In this document: positions 1 through 14,918 of the stretch, piece after piece
Layout of the letters: the number at the start of each line of letters is the position of its first letter
Position numbering within the stretch: the first letter of the stretch is position 1
From: Ureaplasma sp. ES3154-GEN
GTDB taxonomy: Bacteria; Bacillota_I; Bacilli_A; Mycoplasmatales; Mycoplasmoidaceae
Direction: 5' to 3'
Assembly (NCBI RefSeq): GCF_025780075.1
Contig: NZ_JAOXHM010000002.1
Span: 80,605 to 144,604 of the forward strand
DNA: 64,000 nucleotides
Position numbers and translations under genes: made by a program
Notes under the pieces: model-generated
What the model was told of the DNA's origin: nothing
The model's input: only the letters and a program-made list of their open reading frames with translations
Database searches by the model: none

Positions 1-1
1 C

Positions 2-946
2 CATATTAGTATTTATACACCAAGCACAGATTCCAATTGAAACACAAGAGAACGTTTCCAAGCACAAAATAATTCGGTTGATTTATTTAGATATTATGTT
101 CGAAGTTATTTAAACTACCGTTATATTGACCAAAAACGTTTTGATGAACTAGGACTTGCAAATGAGGATAACAATATTATTAGTTTCGAAATTTTAGATC
201 CTTATATCGTTGATTATGTACGAAAGGAATACAAAGACTATCGGAACACGGAAGATTACGTGGTTACCAAAACAATTTCTAATGCAGGTGTTGATATGGC
301 GATTGTTAAGGTCAAACTAAATCCCCGTCTACCAAAACCACCAGCATTTGTAGAATATGATAAACTGCCAACGTTAGTTGCTGCATTAAAGACTGATGAT
401 TTGGGTAACCGAAGTGAAGAAATTAGTATTTATGGTTATTCGCGAATGCAAGATGGTAACATTCCATATGACCAAGCGGCAAGTTTTACTGGAATTAGCA
501 ATCGTTATTACAACCCCTCTTTATTTACATATAATAAAGCTTTTGGGGAGTACCGAGTTCCAAAAGAATATAGTAAATACGCATTTTATTATGATACATT
601 TATCAATGTAGCATATAACCTACATAACACACAAGAAGAACGCCAAAATCTAAAGAAGTTGGTTGCAGCAATCACAGAAAATAATTTTTATATGATACCT
701 TCGCCTGACCAACCACTTTCTACTTTTCATCGTGGTTCATCTGGATCAATGGTTATAAATAAAGATAAAGAGCTTGTAGGAATTTTTTATGCAGGAAGTA
801 CCGACCAAAACAATGTTTATGCATTATGACAATCATTAGACTACAACAAAAGTTGATCACCAATTGCTCATTATTTATCAACTCGGACAGCAGAAAACTC
901 ATGATTAAAAAAATATTGATCAGCAATTAAAAAACTAGATCAGTAA
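2..946 (+). CDS. DUF31-family serine protease, C-terminal part (5' end outside window)
   Basis: This is an open frame from the window edge to TAA at 944-946, with TGA read as Trp. The visible 314 residues carry two landmarks of the mycoplasma DUF31 family, a chymotrypsin-like fold that includes the mycoplasma immunoglobulin protease MIP. These are an Asp in NAGVDMAIV (codon 293-295) and the nucleophile motif HRGSSGSMV (central Ser codon 740-742), followed by LVGIFYAG. The catalytic His would lie upstream, outside the window. The end of the protein resembles that of the complete DUF31 lipoprotein at 22567-24681. A lipoprotein gene follows 43 bases downstream. The family call is firm. The substrate (immunoglobulin or other) is inferred from family knowledge only. 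Confidence 0.8.
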
Positions 947-989
947 AAATCATGGGTTTTTACTGGTTAAATTAAGGAAATAAGTTTTG

Positions 990-2153
990 ATGAGAAAATA
1001 TAAATGATGATGGTTTATCATAAGTTTTATACCAATTAGCACAGTAAGTTTTTTAGCTGTTGCTTGTGCGCAATTAAATCAGAAAACAGTGGTGCAAAAA
1101 CCTAAGACAATCTTTTTAACTAATGAATTAAATGATTTGAGTATATTAGAAAAAGAGCAAGAATTAATTAAGAAGGAACTTGAACAAAACCTTACAAATA
1201 TTGATTTTAAATATGATTTAAATGAAGGTTGGGTATTTAGTGTTAAATTTAAAAATCCAAGTTTATTTCAAACTTTTAGTATTACTTTTGAAAACCAAGA
1301 AACCAAACAAAAGCACACATATAAGAGTGTACGATTCCAAGATGTTTATAAATTAAATATGCACCTTAACAATGATTTATATTTAATGAAATCCATTAGT
1401 TATTTTGATAAACATAGTGAGTTAATTCACCGAGTAAACATAACACAACCCCTTGGCTTCCAGAGAAAAAATTTAAATGTACTCATAAATGTTAGTGTCG
1501 CGGATGAAGCGAAAATGTTATATCACATTGATTCAAATACATGAAGAATTCCAATTAATCTACATATTGATTTTAGTAAGCAATTATATTGAAAAACCAA
1601 AGAGGTTGTCTTAAAAATTCGTGATGAAAATAATGTGGTTTATACATCAAACCCATTATTATTGAAGGATTCTAATTTGCATAATGCACATTTTTCCTTC
1701 ATTAATTTATTGCCTCGGAAACAATATTTAATAGATAAATTAGAAATTAAGAATGTCCCAAATACATTTCATAATTTAGTTCGTGTACATTTTAACAAGC
1801 AATATATTGATACAGCAGCATTAATTCAACATTTCAGTATTACTAAAGGACTAATTAAATATCAATCATCAACTCAAAAAGCCCAATTGTTATTACTATT
1901 TAATGGTTTAAAAAATAAATATGTACAACTGGTTTTTTATAAGCATTTTAAGAACCAAACAACAAATGCAATTCATCAACAATATGTTGGGAAAATTGAT
2001 TTAAATGGTCATCTACAAATTGAATTTCCCTATGATGAAAATGCTGATTATGAACTAAATAATATTCTGGTTTTCGATGATACAGATGCAATAATATATG
2101 TTTTAGATAACCAAAAAATGTTTAAAAAAATGGAAGTAAGAACAAATATTTAA
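990..2153 (+). CDS. surface lipoprotein of unknown function
   Basis: The protein has 387 residues with in-frame TGA read as Trp at several places. It begins with a basic, Trp-rich signal peptide and a lipobox LAVAC (Cys26), so it is probably lipid-anchored outside the membrane. A purine-rich site (TTAAGGAAATAA) precedes the ATG. The mature part looks beta-rich with repeated phrases of the type 'Y.L.....F.D', somewhat like the beta-domain repeats of large Ureaplasma surface proteins (DUF1410-like), but I cannot confirm that. It lies 43 bases downstream of the DUF31 protease and may be cotranscribed with it. In other mycoplasmas DUF31 proteases are often paired with an antibody-binding surface protein. 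Whether this is such a partner is speculation. Confidence 0.75.
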
Positions 2154-2474
2154 TACCATAAATTATCTAATTGATACACAATAAATTTAGTTTTGATATC
2201 TAATAATAAAATAAAAATTTGTAAATTATTTGCACAAATGTGTTTTAGTGTATTTTAACTGGTATTTGTTAAAAGTCGACAAATAGCGGTGTTAGCATTG
2301 AAGAATTTAACAGAATAATCAACAAATAGATAGTTTAGAGATTTGCGGAATAGATGAGCAAAATCAATTAAAAATAAAGTAATAGATTATTTAGGGATAA
2401 TAATTTAATTATCCAACAAAATAATTTAAGAATCAATGCAATAGTGCATCCAAAAATAGCAAATAAGGAGACTT
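2154..2474. other. intergenic spacer with two small hairpins upstream of uvrA
   Basis: This is 321 bases of AT-rich sequence without a credible gene. Two perfect inverted repeats lie close to uvrA. The first is at 2395-2414 (GGATAAT / ATTATCC, 6-base loop), and the second at 2436-2449 (ATGCA-atag-TGCAT). Neither is followed by a T-run on the plus strand, so they do not look like terminators. They could be operator or 5'-UTR structure for uvrA. A ribosome-binding site AAGGAG sits 6 bases before the uvrA ATG. Confidence 0.4.
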
Positions 2475-5306
2475 ATGGATAAAATTATTATTAAAAATGC
2501 ATATGCAAATAATTTAAAAAATATTGACCTAACACTTCCTAAAAATAAGCTAATTGTTATTACTGGTGTTTCGGGATCGGGAAAATCATCATTAGCGTTT
2601 GATACCATTTATGTTGAAGGTAAACGACGTTACTTTGAGTCCTTGTCTAGTTATGCACGACGGTTTTTAGGCGGAAATGAAAAAGCAGACGTTGAAAGTA
2701 TTGATGGGTTATCACCCACAATTGCAGTAGATCAAAAAACAACTAGTCATAATCCACGTTCAACCGTGGGTACCAGTACAGAAATTTATGATTATTTACG
2801 CGTGTTATTTGCACGGGTCGGGGTAGTACACTGTATTAATAACCACGGAATTATTTATGCACAAACTAAAAAAGAAATTTTAAATTATATCCTTGAACAA
2901 CCGCTTGGTAGTAAAGTTGAAATTCTCGCACCAATTGATATTAAGCACTATAAGAGTAAAAAAGAAATTTTAAGTTATTTACAGGATGAAAACATTATTC
3001 GGGTTTATTTAGATAATCAATTATTTTTAGTTAAAGATCTTCTTAAAATTGATGAAAAAACAAAAGCCATTAGTGTTGTTATTGACCGAATCGTTTTGGA
3101 TAAGGATGAACAAATACGAACTCGTTTAAGCGAATCAGTGGAATATACATTAAAAATGACAGATCAACGCGTGTTAATTAAGATTAATGATAATTATAAA
3201 ATGTTTTCTACTGTTGCAATTTGTCCTGTTTGTCACTTTAGTATGAGCAAAATTGAACCGAATCTTTTTTCGTTTAACTCGCCACATGGGGCGTGTGAAA
3301 AATGTAAGGGCTTAGGGTATAACTATGTACCTGATGAACGCAAAATGATTCCCAATCCTCAATTAAGTATTAACCAGGGTGGAATTGATTTTTTCAAAAA
3401 TACAGTTAACACTACAAACATGGATTGACAACGCTTTGCATGTTTAATTAAACATTATGGTATTGACCAGTCAATTCCGATTGCAAATTTAAAACCTCAT
3501 CAACTTGAATTATTACTATATGGATCCACAACTCCCATTAATATCGATTTATTATCTGCTAACAACAAAGCATACAATAGTGTAGATTATGTAGAAGGAG
3601 TTTTAGAGCTTGTTATGCGTCGGTATGAAGAAACTAATTCTGAACAAGCACGAGAACACTACAATAAATATATGAGTGAGCAAACGTGTAAAACGTGTGC
3701 AGGTAAAAAACTTCGTAGAGAAGCCTTGACAATTCGGATTAACGATTTAGATATCATTGATTTTACGCAATTAAACGTAAATGAAGCACTGGATTTTTTT
3801 ATACAATGGAATCTAAATGATGAACAACAACAAATTGCTAATCCATTGGTTAAAGAAATTACAGACCGATTAGGATTTTTAAAAAATGTTGGATTAGATT
3901 ATTTGAACCTTGCACGGAGTTCTTCGAGTTTATCAGGGGGAGAATCACAACGTATTCGATTAGCAACCCAAATGGGCTCAAAATTAACGGGGATTTTATA
4001 TGTACTTGATGAACCATCGATTGGATTACATCAAAAGGATAACGACAAACTAATTGGAACACTTAAAGAAATGCGGGATCTGGGAAACACAGTTATTGTT
4101 GTAGAACACGATTTAGATACTATTCGTGCTGCAGATTATGTTGTAGACATTGGATTAAAGGCAGGCGCGGAAGGTGGTTACGTTATTGCCGCGGGGACTG
4201 TGGAAGAAGTTGCTAATAACCCTAATTCGTTAACTGGGAAATATTTAAGTAACAAACTAATGATCCCTGTTCCAACAACTCGAAGAAGTGGAAATGGTAA
4301 AAAAATTATTTTGCAAAAGGCAAGTGGAAATAATTTGAAAAAGGTTGATTTAACTATTCCCCTTGGCAAAATGATAGCAGTTACGGGAGTGTCTGGCTCG
4401 GGAAAATCAACCCTAATTATGCAAACACTAGTTAAAGCAATTGACTATCATAACTTTAATCCTTTTGTCAAACCAGCACCCTATAAAAATTTAATAGGCC
4501 ATCAAAACATTGATAAAATGGTTTTAGTAAATCAGGACCCAATTGGGCAAACATCACGCAGTAATCCTGCAACTTATGTTGGTGTTTTTGATGACATTCG
4601 TTCGGTGTTTGAAAATACTAAACTCGCAAAGGAAAAAGGTTTTTTGAAAGGTCGTTTTTCTTTCAATGTTCCCGGAGGTCGTTGTGAAAAATGTTTAGGT
4701 GACGGAACCATTCGTATTGGAATGCACTTTTTACCTGATGTTTATATTCAATGTGACGAATGTAATGGACAAAGATATAATGATGAAACTTTAGAAGTAA
4801 AATTTAAACAGAAATCAATTTATGATGTTTTACAAATGAGTGTAGCCGAAGCATTAGAGTTTTTTGTTAATTTTCCGATTATTCATAGAAAACTGCAATT
4901 ATTATCGGATGTTGGATTAGGGTATATTAGCTTGGGCGCACCATCAACTAGTTTGTCTGGTGGAGAAGCACAACGTATCAAATTAGCTAAATTTTTGCAG
5001 AGAAAACCTACTGGAAAAACATTATACGTATTAGATGAACCGACAACAGGTTTACATTTGCACGATATCGCTCAGTTGATTACCATTTTTAATCGTATTG
5101 TAGATAATAAAGACACGATTGTTGTTATTGAACATAATCTTGATTTAATTAAGGTTTGTGATCATATTATTGATTTAGGATTAAACGGAGGGGACGAAGG
5201 TGGTAAAATTATCGCTACTGGTACTCCTGAACAAGTGGTTGCAAATCATCCTGAATCCTATACTGCAAGATATCTTGCGCCATATTTAGAAAAAAATAAC
5301 AAGTAA
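2475..5306 (+). CDS. uvrA: UvrA, excinuclease ABC subunit A
   Basis: This is the damage-recognition ATPase of nucleotide excision repair, acting with UvrB and UvrC in the cytoplasm. It has 943 residues, the normal family length, with Trp TGA at 3426-3428. It carries two ABC ATPase halves. The first has Walker A GVSGSGKS (residues 31-38), a CPVC...CEKC zinc module near residue 250, signature [12 protein letters not shown] and Walker [13 protein letters not shown]. The second has Walker [10 protein letters not shown] near residue 638, a CEKC...CDEC zinc module, signature [12 protein letters not shown] and [12 protein letters not shown]. The start is fixed by AAGGAG ahead of ATG. The next lipoprotein gene starts 14 bases downstream and may be cotranscribed. 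Confidence 0.98.
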
Positions 5307-5320
5307 AGAAGGAATAAATA

Positions 5321-7288
5321 ATGAAAAAGAAACATTTATTAATTAGTACAATTGCAGGGATTACTGCTCTAGCAGGAGTAGCAGCTGTTGCAAGCAGTTG
5401 TAGTCAGAAAAACAAAAACAAAGAGAATTTCTTTAAGATAAAAGTTGAAATTAACAATTTTTATATGTCTTTAACCCCAGCACAAAAAACAGTTTTTGAT
5501 AATAAGTATAGAGCAATGATTGCTGATATTGAAAAAGCTTACAATGAAGCTAAAAACAAGGCGGATTTTACTAAAATTGATGTGAAATTTAATCAATTAT
5601 TAACAGATATCAAGCATGATCCGTTATTTGAATCTTCTAGTACAAATTCAACGGAGAATACGAATCAGTCTAATACAAAGACAGATCCAATAGTAACTAG
5701 ACCAGAATTTATTAAAACAAAACGCACTCCAGAAGAAATTATTGGTAATGGTCAAATTGCAACATTAGTTTTAAATGATGACGCGATTTTAAATAATTTT
5801 TTAAAACAAGCAAATACCGTTCGCAGCGTTACACCAACATATGTAGAGCCGACATTTGATTTAAAAAACATTAAAAACCAACAAACAGAAAATAACAATG
5901 CTTTTGGAATTGATGGAAAAAATATTTTTAGCTTCCAACAAAATGAAATTAGTTCGTTAGATTTTTATTCATTTATTCATAATTTTCAAATTAACGATTT
6001 AGGTTTAATCGCTAATTTAGCATTAATGGATGCTAAAACAGAAAACGATAAAGTAGTGTCAACAGCAGTTCCGTTTAACACATTAAGTGCAAGTAATGTT
6101 TCTTCATATGACCGAAACGGCTTCTTAGATTATGATATTCAACATGGTCAACTACGTTGATTCTCATTAATTCGTGACCCTAAAAATTCTAACAGCACTT
6201 ACCAAACGCAAACCACAATTTTAAAAGGGTTTAAAGCAGATATTAGTAAAGTTTTTATCTTTGATGAAAAGACTATTGCATGAGCTAATAAAGAAACAAA
6301 GAGTCAAAACCTTATGGTAGAGTTTTCAAAAAAAGATAGTGATCAAAAAATAAGTGTGGAAACTGAATTTCAATATATTGAAGATCCAAGAGCAAATTTG
6401 ATTTTAGCAAAAATTAGTTTAAACGAAGCAAGCGGTGGCGAATATACAATTAGTAAAATCTATGCAAAAGATGCACCAGATACTAATTTGTATAATGCTG
6501 CAGAAGATCAACAAGCAAATTTACACAAGTTTATTGTTTATAAAGACAACCAAACAATTGAACCAAATGCAAACATCAACATTAATTTATTTTTAACTCC
6601 GCAAGGGCAACAAATCCGACCGATGTTCGGAATAGGGAATATCGAAATAGATAATGTGTTACGCCAAAAAATGCAAGATGATGAAGCTTTTGCTAAAACT
6701 AACAAAGAATCGATGATTCTTTTCTCAAAACCATTAGCAAACATTTCTTTAAATAATTTAGATGAAACATTCTTTCCAGTTTTATTAACTACAGATGAAC
6801 TTGCTAACTACAACTACCAATATGTTGTAACTAAGGATTCAGAAGTAAATAACCAATTAATTTTTAAAGTTAAATACATCAACAAAACAACAAATAAAGA
6901 AACATTGTCTGAAAATGAATTAAAAATTCGTTATACATCACTTTACGATGCAGAAAATATTACATCTGTAAAAGTTGAAATGGATGGATTTAAAAAAGAT
7001 AGTGAAGCTTACACTCAGTATGTAAATGATAATAAAGATAAAGATTTAAAAGCTATGGATTACGATGATTTAATGGATTTAATTAATCAAGCGTACACTA
7101 TCTATTATTCAGGGATTGATTTAGAAAACAATACTGTGTATACAAAAGCTGAAGTTTTAGATGATAAGACAATCCAATTGTCTTTCTATACTACATACCA
7201 ACAAACAACAAGTGAAATTAAAACATCAACAACACCAAATATTTTATTAGGAACCGCAACAATTGATATCTTTAAGTCAAGCAATTAA
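5321..7288 (+). CDS. large surface lipoprotein of unknown function
   Basis: The protein has 655 residues with Trp TGA codons at 6158-6160 and near 6281. The signal peptide ends in lipobox VASSC (Cys near residue 27). The first about 80 mature residues are charged and probably helical. After a Ser/Thr/Asn-rich linker comes a long beta-rich region (GNGQIATLVLNDD..., later GNIEIDNVLRQKMQ). I do not recognise a named domain. It follows uvrA by 14 bases with its own AAGAAGGAA site. It is followed by an extended -10 promoter that serves hpt, so it is the last gene of its unit. No loss of reading frame is seen. Confidence 0.8.
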
Positions 7289-7314
7289 ACAACCATTAAG
7301 GCCAGCACTTAATG

Positions 7315-7323
7315 TGTTATAAT
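7315..7323 (+). promoter_or_regulatory. extended -10 promoter for hpt-ftsH
   Basis: TGTTATAAT (extended TGn plus TATAAT) at 7315-7323 lies 48 bases before the TTG start of hpt. No good -35 hexamer is visible, which is common for mycoplasma promoters. Confidence 0.55.
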
Positions 7324-7371
7324 TAAAAGATTAATCATATTGTATTGATAATCATAAGTAGAGGTTTTATT

Positions 7372-7962
7372 TTGAAGCAAGTAGATAGTAGAATTAAAGA
7401 AGTTTTAATTACTGAAGAGCAAATTAACGAGCGTGTCAAAGATGCTGCTGCGTGAATCAACAGTAATTATGAAAACAAAACGCCCATTATTATTGGGATT
7501 TTAAAAGGGTGTATTCCTTTTCTTGGAAAATTAATTCCTCATATCAATGTCGATGTGCGGTTTGATTTTATGGCCATTAGTAGTTTTAAAGGCGGAATTA
7601 CTGCACAAACTGAACCTGAAATTGTAACTGATTTAAAATTTAGTGTTCAGGGTGAAGATATAATTCTAGTTGAAGACATTATTGATACGGGTCGAACTAT
7701 TAAAAAAGTTATTAGTTTATTATTAGCTCGGGGCGCTAATTCAGTTAAACTTGTAACTTTGGTAGACAAAAAAGAAGGTCGAAAAGTTGATTTAGTAGCA
7801 GATTTTGTTTGCTTTGATATCCCATTGGTTTTTATTGTTGGTTTTGGTTTGGATTATAAAGAAATTATGCGTAATTTCCCATACATCGGGGTTTTAAAAG
7901 AAGAAGTTTATATGCAGGATTTACAACAACAAAAAGCTAATGAAGAAGTTGGTGAAAGATAG
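7372..7962 (+). CDS. hpt: hypoxanthine phosphoribosyltransferase
   Basis: This enzyme salvages hypoxanthine and guanine with PRPP to give IMP and GMP. It has 196 residues if translation begins at TTG 7372. An upstream in-frame stop near 7359 leaves no ATG before the conserved N-terminal segment (PIIIGILKGCIPF), and AGAGG lies 7 bases before the TTG. The PRPP-binding loop VEDIIDTGRTI is clear, as is the downstream VDKKEGRKV segment. One Trp codon is TGA. It overlaps the ftsH start by one base (TAGTG). The hpt-ftsH pairing is widespread in Firmicutes and Mollicutes and supports both calls. Confidence 0.93.
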
Positions 7963-10061
7963 TGCAAATAAAACAATCATTATGACAAAAGCTTCGCCAT
8001 TTTTTTAGCGCATCTGCTGATGATTCGCAAGATTTGAGTCAACCAAAGACTCCTAACCTATCAAAAGAAGATAAAAAACGAAATAAACGCAAAATTATTA
8101 TTATTTCATTAGTGATTGCAGCACTTGTTGCTCTTGCAATTGGACTAATTGTTTATTTTTCATTACCATCAAATGACTTTTATTTATATGTAAATAGAGC
8201 TGTTTATGAAAATGGAGTTTTAAAGGTTTTTGCTACATCTCCTGATCCAGCCAAACAAATATTATTAACTGAAAATAGTTACTTTATCTTTAAACAAGAG
8301 TATTTAACAAACCCAACAACTAAGGTGTTTTTGAATACCGGATTTAATTATGAAATTACATATTATGACTCCGTAATGCGCCAATATGTGCATTTTACAG
8401 TTGTAAAAGATGGAAGAGAGTTATTTTTAGGTTCAAGCGCTTTATCAGAAGTTTTTGGTAATCAACCTAATTGATTTTTAGGATCATTGCAACGAGTGGG
8501 GTTTAGACCCCAAGGGTTTGACGCGCGTATTATCGTATCACCAATTATCTCAATTCTATTAATGTTTATATTTATTTGAATTTTCTCACGAATGGCTCGA
8601 GCACAAAATGACGCAATGATGGGAAATAATAAACAGTCTGCAAAACTGACACGTTCAAACGTTCGTTTTTATGATGTTGCAGGAATTGCAGAAGTTAAGA
8701 ATGAGTTAATTGAAATTGTTGATTTTTTAAAAACTCCAAAAAAATATGTTGCAGCAGGTGCACGAATTCCTAAAGGGGTTATGTTATATGGACCTCCAGG
8801 AACAGGTAAAACTTTAATTGCAAAAGCAGTTGCTGGGGAAGCAAATGTACCATTCTTCCAAACAACAGGTTCATCTTTTGAAGACACGTTTGTTGGTGTC
8901 GGTGCTCGTCGTGTGCGTGATTTGTTCGCAAAAGCGAAAAAGGTGGCACCAGCAATTATTTTCATTGATGAAATTGATTCAGTTGCTAAAAAACGAGGTA
9001 ATTCATTAAACAACTTACAAGACCAAACAATTAATCAGTTGCTAGCTGAATTAGATGGTTTTGAAACTTCTAGCGGTGTGATTGTTATGGCTGCAACTAA
9101 TCGTTTAGATACCCTAGATGAAGCGATTTTACGTCCTGGACGTTTTGACCGCCATATTAGTGTCAATTTACCAGATTTAAATGAACGTCGTGACATTTTA
9201 AAAATTCATGCAAAAAACAAAAACCTTTCAAAAAAGGTTGAACTATTGGAAGTGGCACGTCGCACACCCGGTTTTTCAGGTGCTCAATTGGAAAACGTCT
9301 TAAATGAGGCAGCATTGCTTGCTGTACGTGATAATTCAGTTACAATTAAGATGCAACATTTAGATGAAGCGATTGATCGTGTTATTGCTGGACCATCACG
9401 CCCGGAAAAAGTGATTGAGGACCATGAAAAGAAGCAAATTGCATATCACGAAGCCGGCCATGCCCTTGCTGGTTTATATGCTCCTGGAACAGAGATTGTC
9501 CAAAAAATTACAATTATTCCGCGGGGTCAAGCTTTAGGATATACGCTACAAACTCCTGAAAAAGCAGAAACTGTTCTGCAAACTAAACAACAATTATTAA
9601 ATCATATGCGAGTGGCGTTAGCGGGCCGTGCAGCAGAAGAGATTATTTTTGGTTTAGACCAAATTACTACTGGTGCTGCAAATGATTTCTATAAAGTTGC
9701 CCGGATTGCTCGGGGAATTGTTGCACAATTTGGAATGACTGATTTTGCACTAACTCAATTAGTTCCAACTGAAGGAGTCGACAACCCTTACCGGAATGCT
9801 TATTCAGAACAAACAGCTTTTAAAATTGACCAAGAAGTAGAAAAACTTGTGCAACAAGAGTATAAAAAAGCTAAACAAGTAATTAATGATCATCGTGACG
9901 AGTTAGAATTAATGGTGGAAACATTGTTAGAATTAGAAACAATTTTACGTCCGCAGATTGAATATATTCATGAACATAAAGAATTACCACCAGAAGTACT
10001 CACTGCACGTGCAAATCGTTTACAAAAAAAACAAAACGAACCAGTTGATGTTGATAAATAA
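7962..10061 (+). CDS. ftsH: FtsH, ATP-dependent zinc metalloprotease
   Basis: FtsH is a membrane-anchored AAA+ protease that degrades unassembled or damaged membrane proteins. The GTG at 7962 overlaps the hpt stop and follows a GGTGAAAG site, giving 699 residues. Two transmembrane segments (residues about 45-65 and 186-210) flank an extracytoplasmic domain. Then come Walker A GPPGTGKT (277-284), Walker B IIFIDEID, the second region of homology AATNRLD...LRPGRFDR, the zinc site HEAGH (His496) and the third ligand region TTGAANDF. The frame contains several Trp TGA codons. It is followed by a strong terminator. A later start would delete the first membrane segment, so GTG is preferred. Confidence 0.95.
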
Positions 10062-10086
10062 CTAAAAACAACACCTAAATTTAAAG

Positions 10087-10115
10087 AAAGAAGACTTGCT
10101 GGTCTTCTTTTGTCT
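10087..10115 (+). terminator. intrinsic terminator after ftsH
   Basis: Perfect stem AAAGAAGAC / GTCTTCTTT around a 6-base loop, followed by TGTCTT. It separates hpt-ftsH from serS. Confidence 0.8.
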
Positions 10116-10151
10116 TATAATCAATATTGTTTATCTTAATAAGGAGTCTTT

Positions 10152-11405
<1,254 letters not shown>

Positions 11406-11432
11406 AAATTGTGTTGCACCAATTAGGAGATT

Positions 11433-13197
<1,765 letters not shown>

Positions 13198-13201
13198 AAA
13201 T

Positions 13202-13240
13202 AAAAACTATTTCCGTATAAACTGGAAATAGTTTTTGTTT
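13202..13240 (+). terminator. intrinsic terminator after the hsdS locus
   Basis: A 13-bp perfect stem AAAAACTATTTCC / GGAAATAGTTTTT around a 9-base loop, with T-rich flank. It ends the plus-strand unit. Confidence 0.85.
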
Positions 13241-13338
13241 GTTTAAAAGTATGATTTTTTTAAAATTGTTATTTATAGTGTTTTGCAAAAAATAACTAAT
13301 AAATTTAGATTATTTATATACAAATTCGTAATTATAAT

Positions 13339-14853
13339 TTACTGGTTATTCGGTTTATTTTGACGAGTGAAATACATTTCTCATTCTGCTGCACCACTGT
13401 CTAAAGTATAAAGATATAAAACCCTTTTACCATGAATTTTACCTGTATTTTTATCCTTTTTATAGCTGCTAATTCGCATATTAGTTCCATTTTCATTATA
13501 GTGGATTAATAAACGTTTTAAACCAACAGCTTGAGATTTATCATTATAATTCATTGTATTTCCTTTATCATCTCCATCGGAAATATATAAAGCAACAATT
13601 CGGTTATTTGCATCAAAATCTGCGCCTCAAACATTTACAATGTGAGCATATGTTGACGTCATATTAAAAACAAGTCCCATGGCTTTTTTGTTATTAATAC
13701 TATCTTTAACCAATTTAGAGAACTGATCAATGTTGTTTAAACTGTGAATGTCAGTTAATAGTTTTTCATGAAAAACATCTTGAAAGAAACCACGCGTGGC
13801 AGATGGGGCATATTTCATAGGGTTATTACGATTTGGTACAGATACATATCTATAACCATTAATAAACATATCGATTAATTTATCTGCTCATGTATATTCA
13901 GCGTCAAACATCTTATTGAAAAAATCAAAGATTTTTGAGCGATCAGGGTACTTGTTTTCATCGTGATAAACGGCGTTTAGGTCATTTAAGGTGATTGACT
14001 CATTGCCCGCACGAATAGTTCCTTTAGTTGGATCAGTTAAAAAGCGATTAATATAGTCTTTGTTGATATCTAACCATCAGTGCAACATATTGGTTGCAAC
14101 AATTGCAGTACATAGATAATCATCACCTTCTGCGAAACGTTTGTTGATATCATACCAACCTTCGTTTTCAGAGTTTAATAGGGGATATTCACGCATTTGT
14201 TCGAGTTCAGGATCTTGGGGTGTTGTGAATTTTGAAGGATCAACATTTACACCTTGGATTCATAATGTTTCAACAACTTGGGGTATTGCATCCAATGATG
14301 GTTCTAGTTGTGTTGAATTATTTGATTGTTCAGTATTTTTGGGTGTAGCTTGAATATTTGAATCAGAAGGTGATTCGTTAGTATTTTGTTTATTATTGGA
14401 TTGGGGTATTGATGGTTGGGGATTTTCTTGATTCACACTAGGATTGTTATTTTTTTGTAATTCCTTTTTTGTTTGATTTTGCTTATTATTTTGAGTGGAT
14501 GAATCTGTATTAATTTTAGTATGTTTCTCAAAATTGGCTTCAACTTTAGGTTGTTCTTTTGTTTCTGACTGTGTTGTTGGGTTATGTTGAAAAAGTAAAT
14601 CTGGTTTAACAGATGATTTTTCTTTTGATTGAGAAGAAATTTGTTCTGTTATTTTTTTAACCACTTTTTCATTAGTATCTGCTTGTTGTTTTTGGTTAAT
14701 ACTACTATTACTTTGATTTGGTTTTTGAGGATTCTGAACTTCAGGAGTAATAGGTTTTTCTTGTTGTTTGCGTGCACAACTAACGATAGTTATTGCGCCA
14801 GCACTGATTATTAAACCAGTAGCTAAGAATATTGGAATAATTTTATGTTTCAT
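13339..14853 (-). CDS. IdeS-family (peptidase C66) immunoglobulin-degrading cysteine protease, lipoprotein
   Basis: The protein has 504 residues. A signal peptide ends in lipobox IVSC (Cys26), followed by about 160 residues of Gln/Asn/Ser/Pro-rich linker that would hold the enzyme off the membrane. The C-terminal about 270 residues match streptococcal IdeS/Mac-1 as I recall it. GWYDINKRF precedes the nucleophile segment YLCTAIVATNMLHWW, then come DMFINGY, AHIVNVWGADF and LYISDGDD. Lys238, Cys248, His404, Asp426 and Asp428 fall at the places of IdeS Lys84, Cys94, His262, Asp284 and Asp286, with identical Lys-Cys and His-Asp spacings. IdeS cleaves the IgG hinge. One Trp of LHWW is TGA, showing adaptation to the mycoplasma code. 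No clear Shine-Dalgarno site precedes the ATG. Confidence 0.9.
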
Positions 14854-14906
14854 ATTTATTTATATATAGCTGATTATTTAATATTAGAGAAAATAAATTT
14901 AAGTGA

Positions 14907-14912
14907 ATTATA
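14907..14912 (-). promoter_or_regulatory. possible -10 element upstream of the IdeS-like gene
   Basis: TATAAT on the minus strand lies 54 bases before the ATG at 14853, inside the 65-base gap after the preceding lipoprotein. No clear -35 is seen. It would allow the protease to be transcribed separately from the two upstream lipoproteins. Confidence 0.35.
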
Positions 14913-14918
14913 AAGAAT

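Noticed and set aside
14141..14814. Plus-strand frames at 14141-14353 and 14629-14814
   Set aside because: Antisense to the IdeS-like gene.
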